64,000 bases of DNA from Lewinellaceae bacterium (lineage in GTDB: Bacteria; Bacteroidota; Bacteroidia; Chitinophagales; Saprospiraceae): the NCBI GenBank assembly GCA_020636095.1, contig JACJYN010000005.1, positions 124,001 to 188,000 on the forward strand, in the 5' to 3' direction. Shown one piece after another: positions 62,912 through 64,000 of the stretch. How positions within the stretch are numbered: the first letter of the stretch is position 1; each line of letters begins with the position of its first letter. The position numbers were made by a program, and so were the translations under genes. A model generated the notes under the pieces. The model searched no databases, was not told where the DNA came from, and saw nothing but the letters and a program-made list of their open reading frames with translations.

Positions 62912-63718
62912 GAACTAAACCGCCGTACCGGCGGTAGCTTCCCACCGCCAAAAGCCTTAACTCGTAAAGCGAAAGGCTATTATTTCACCAAAACGCTTTA
63001 CGATGAAACCATTAAGAGCAAAAATGATGCGCTACATGGAGCGCAGAGGGTACAGTGAATCAACCATTCGTACGTACACGATGTGGGTATCTCAATTTGC
63101 CTTGCACTATGGCAAGAGCCCGGGCCTGCTGAGCGAAGAGGACATCGGGGCTTACCTGGATTACCTCAGGCGCGGGGTAAGCCTACGACGAAGGGCATCT
63201 TGCGCCGCGCCGCGCGGGCCACTAACTTTGCCGGCTGCGTCCAGCGGTTTGTTTATTCTGCTGCCGGTTTCCAGTTCTGCGGGAAGAGTTCGTGCAGTTG
63301 GCTGACTTTATGATCGTGGATGCGGTTGAGCACGTCGGTGAGCCATTTTTCGGGATCAATGCCGTGATGTTTGCAGGCGGCGAAGAAGGTATAGAACATA
63401 GTAGTGCGTTGAGCAGCCTCATGGCTGCCCGCAAATAGGTAATTCTTACGCCCGATAGCCGCCGGGCGGATAATGTTCTCCACCAGGTTGTGCCAAGGGC
63501 ATGTGGCACAACTTTAGGAGAGTTCTGTCCATTATTGGCGTAAGGGCCTTGTTAGAGAGGCTGGAAGGCCTGTTTTTCAGTATTTCCCGGCTCAGTGCCT
63601 GGAGAGTGGGCCTCAGAGCCGCAGGCAACGGCCGGTGGTACGGTGCGCTGTGGGCCGGAAGGGCAGCGTGAAGGTATTTTTGTAAATTGGTCGGTAGGTT
63701 TTTTCACAGTCTGCCGTT
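62909..63718 (+). mobile_element. Cassette C19: second copy of the recombinase/IS66/IS1182 composite fossil
   Basis: GTT|GAACTAAACCGCC, recombinase codons 1-57 (63003-63180), reverse IS66 transposase end (63253-63483) and forward IS1182 end (63503 to the TIR ...CACAGTCTGCC). It closes on GTT (63716-63718), after which GTTGGGCACC opens C20. Its own left hairpin arm is missing. Confidence 0.75.
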
Positions 63719-63737
63719 GGGCACCATTAAAAAGAAC

Positions 63738-64000
63738 ATGAAATACATAATTAGCATTCTAGCAATATCATTCCTTGCGAACTTGACGTTTGGACAAGAT
63801 TTCAAAACCAAATTTGACCAATACTGTCAGGAGAATGACACAACACAACAACTGAATACTCTGAAAGAATGGGAAAAAGCTGACCCAAAAAATGCGGAAT
63901 TGTTCACGAGCTATTTCAACTATTATTTTCTAAAATCTCGACAAGAAGTTTTGTCTTTATCCACCGAGCAACCAACTGGTGAAAGTCTATCACTCGAAGA
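63738..64000 (+). CDS. Cassette C20: secreted protein, cut by window end
   Basis: The frame is open to the end of the window (at least 87 codons). Signal peptide MKYIISILAISFLANLTFG-Q, then DFKTKFDQYCQENDTTQQ...EWEKADPKNAELFTSYFNYYFLKSRQEV, with a TPR-like helix pattern. Function unknown. Confidence 0.7.
   Translation, partial: MKYIISILAISFLANLTFGQDFKTKFDQYCQENDTTQQLNTLKEWEKADPKNAELFTSYFNYYFLKSRQEVLSLSTEQPTGESLSLE

Overview
The window looks like a chromosomal segment from a Bacteroidota bacterium, probably near the Saprospiraceae/Lewinellaceae. The grounds are type IX secretion (T9SS) C-terminal sorting domains ending in YPNP-type strands, WG-repeat and SnoaL-type lipoproteins, a DUF1343 exo-muramidase, UPF0175/DUF3368 toxin-antitoxin pairs and IS91-like elements with an attached tyrosine recombinase. 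No rRNA or tRNA gene was recognised.

Bases 1-10741 are GC-rich and resemble core chromosome: an MFS transporter (5' end outside the window), a T9SS-exported protein, a fatty-acid desaturase, a WG-repeat lipoprotein, a cyclopropane-synthase-like methyltransferase, the ribosome-assembly GTPase RsgA, a GHL10-DUF1343 cell-wall hydrolase fusion and a small zinc-ribbon protein. Miniature inverted-repeat elements (MITEs) and a short-period repeat tract lie between them.

From 10921 to the end the window appears to be an integron-like gene-cassette array. It opens with a 508-aa tyrosine recombinase that lacks an obvious IntI signature and carries two N-terminal 'IPGR.W' modules. A hairpin (candidate attI) follows, then about 20 cassettes. 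Each boundary is a folded site bounded by AAC...GTT. In almost every cassette the bases after GTT at its START are the reverse complement of the bases before AAC in the hairpin at its END (8-11 nt, a different sequence for each cassette). That is the relationship expected if each cassette circularises through a G^TT crossover, the hallmark of integron cassettes. Cores here are mostly GTTG, not the classical GTTRRRY, and one is CTT.

Cargo, in order: (C1) two small membrane proteins; (C2) a five-gene operon with a 1064-aa protein and a zinc/ubiquitin-like membrane protein; (C3) recombinase + IS91 transposase; (C4) a polytopic membrane protein; (C5) SDR, membrane protein, two SnoaL lipoproteins and a divergent HxlR regulator; (C6) IS debris with an IS nested in an IS4-like element; (C7) toxin-antitoxin; (C8) AraC regulator, MBL hydrolase and four small or secreted proteins; (C9) unknown; (C10) reversed recombinase/IS91; (C11) no ORF, only a 216-nt site; (C12) lipoprotein; (C13) toxin-antitoxin; (C14) recombinase/IS91; (C15) C10 peptidase + lipoprotein; (C16) reversed recombinase/IS91 with an IS1182-like element in its site; (C17) two small proteins; (C18) broken metalloprotease + lipoprotein; (C19) IS debris; (C20) cut by the window end.

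Parasitic DNA has colonised the recombination sites themselves. Three group II introns (two full length, one remnant) sit at the same place inside three different hairpins, the IS1182-like element sits inside another, and the recombinase/IS91 modules begin directly at the GTT core. The cassettes are AT-rich compared with the GC-rich flank and mobile modules, which suggests diverse origins.
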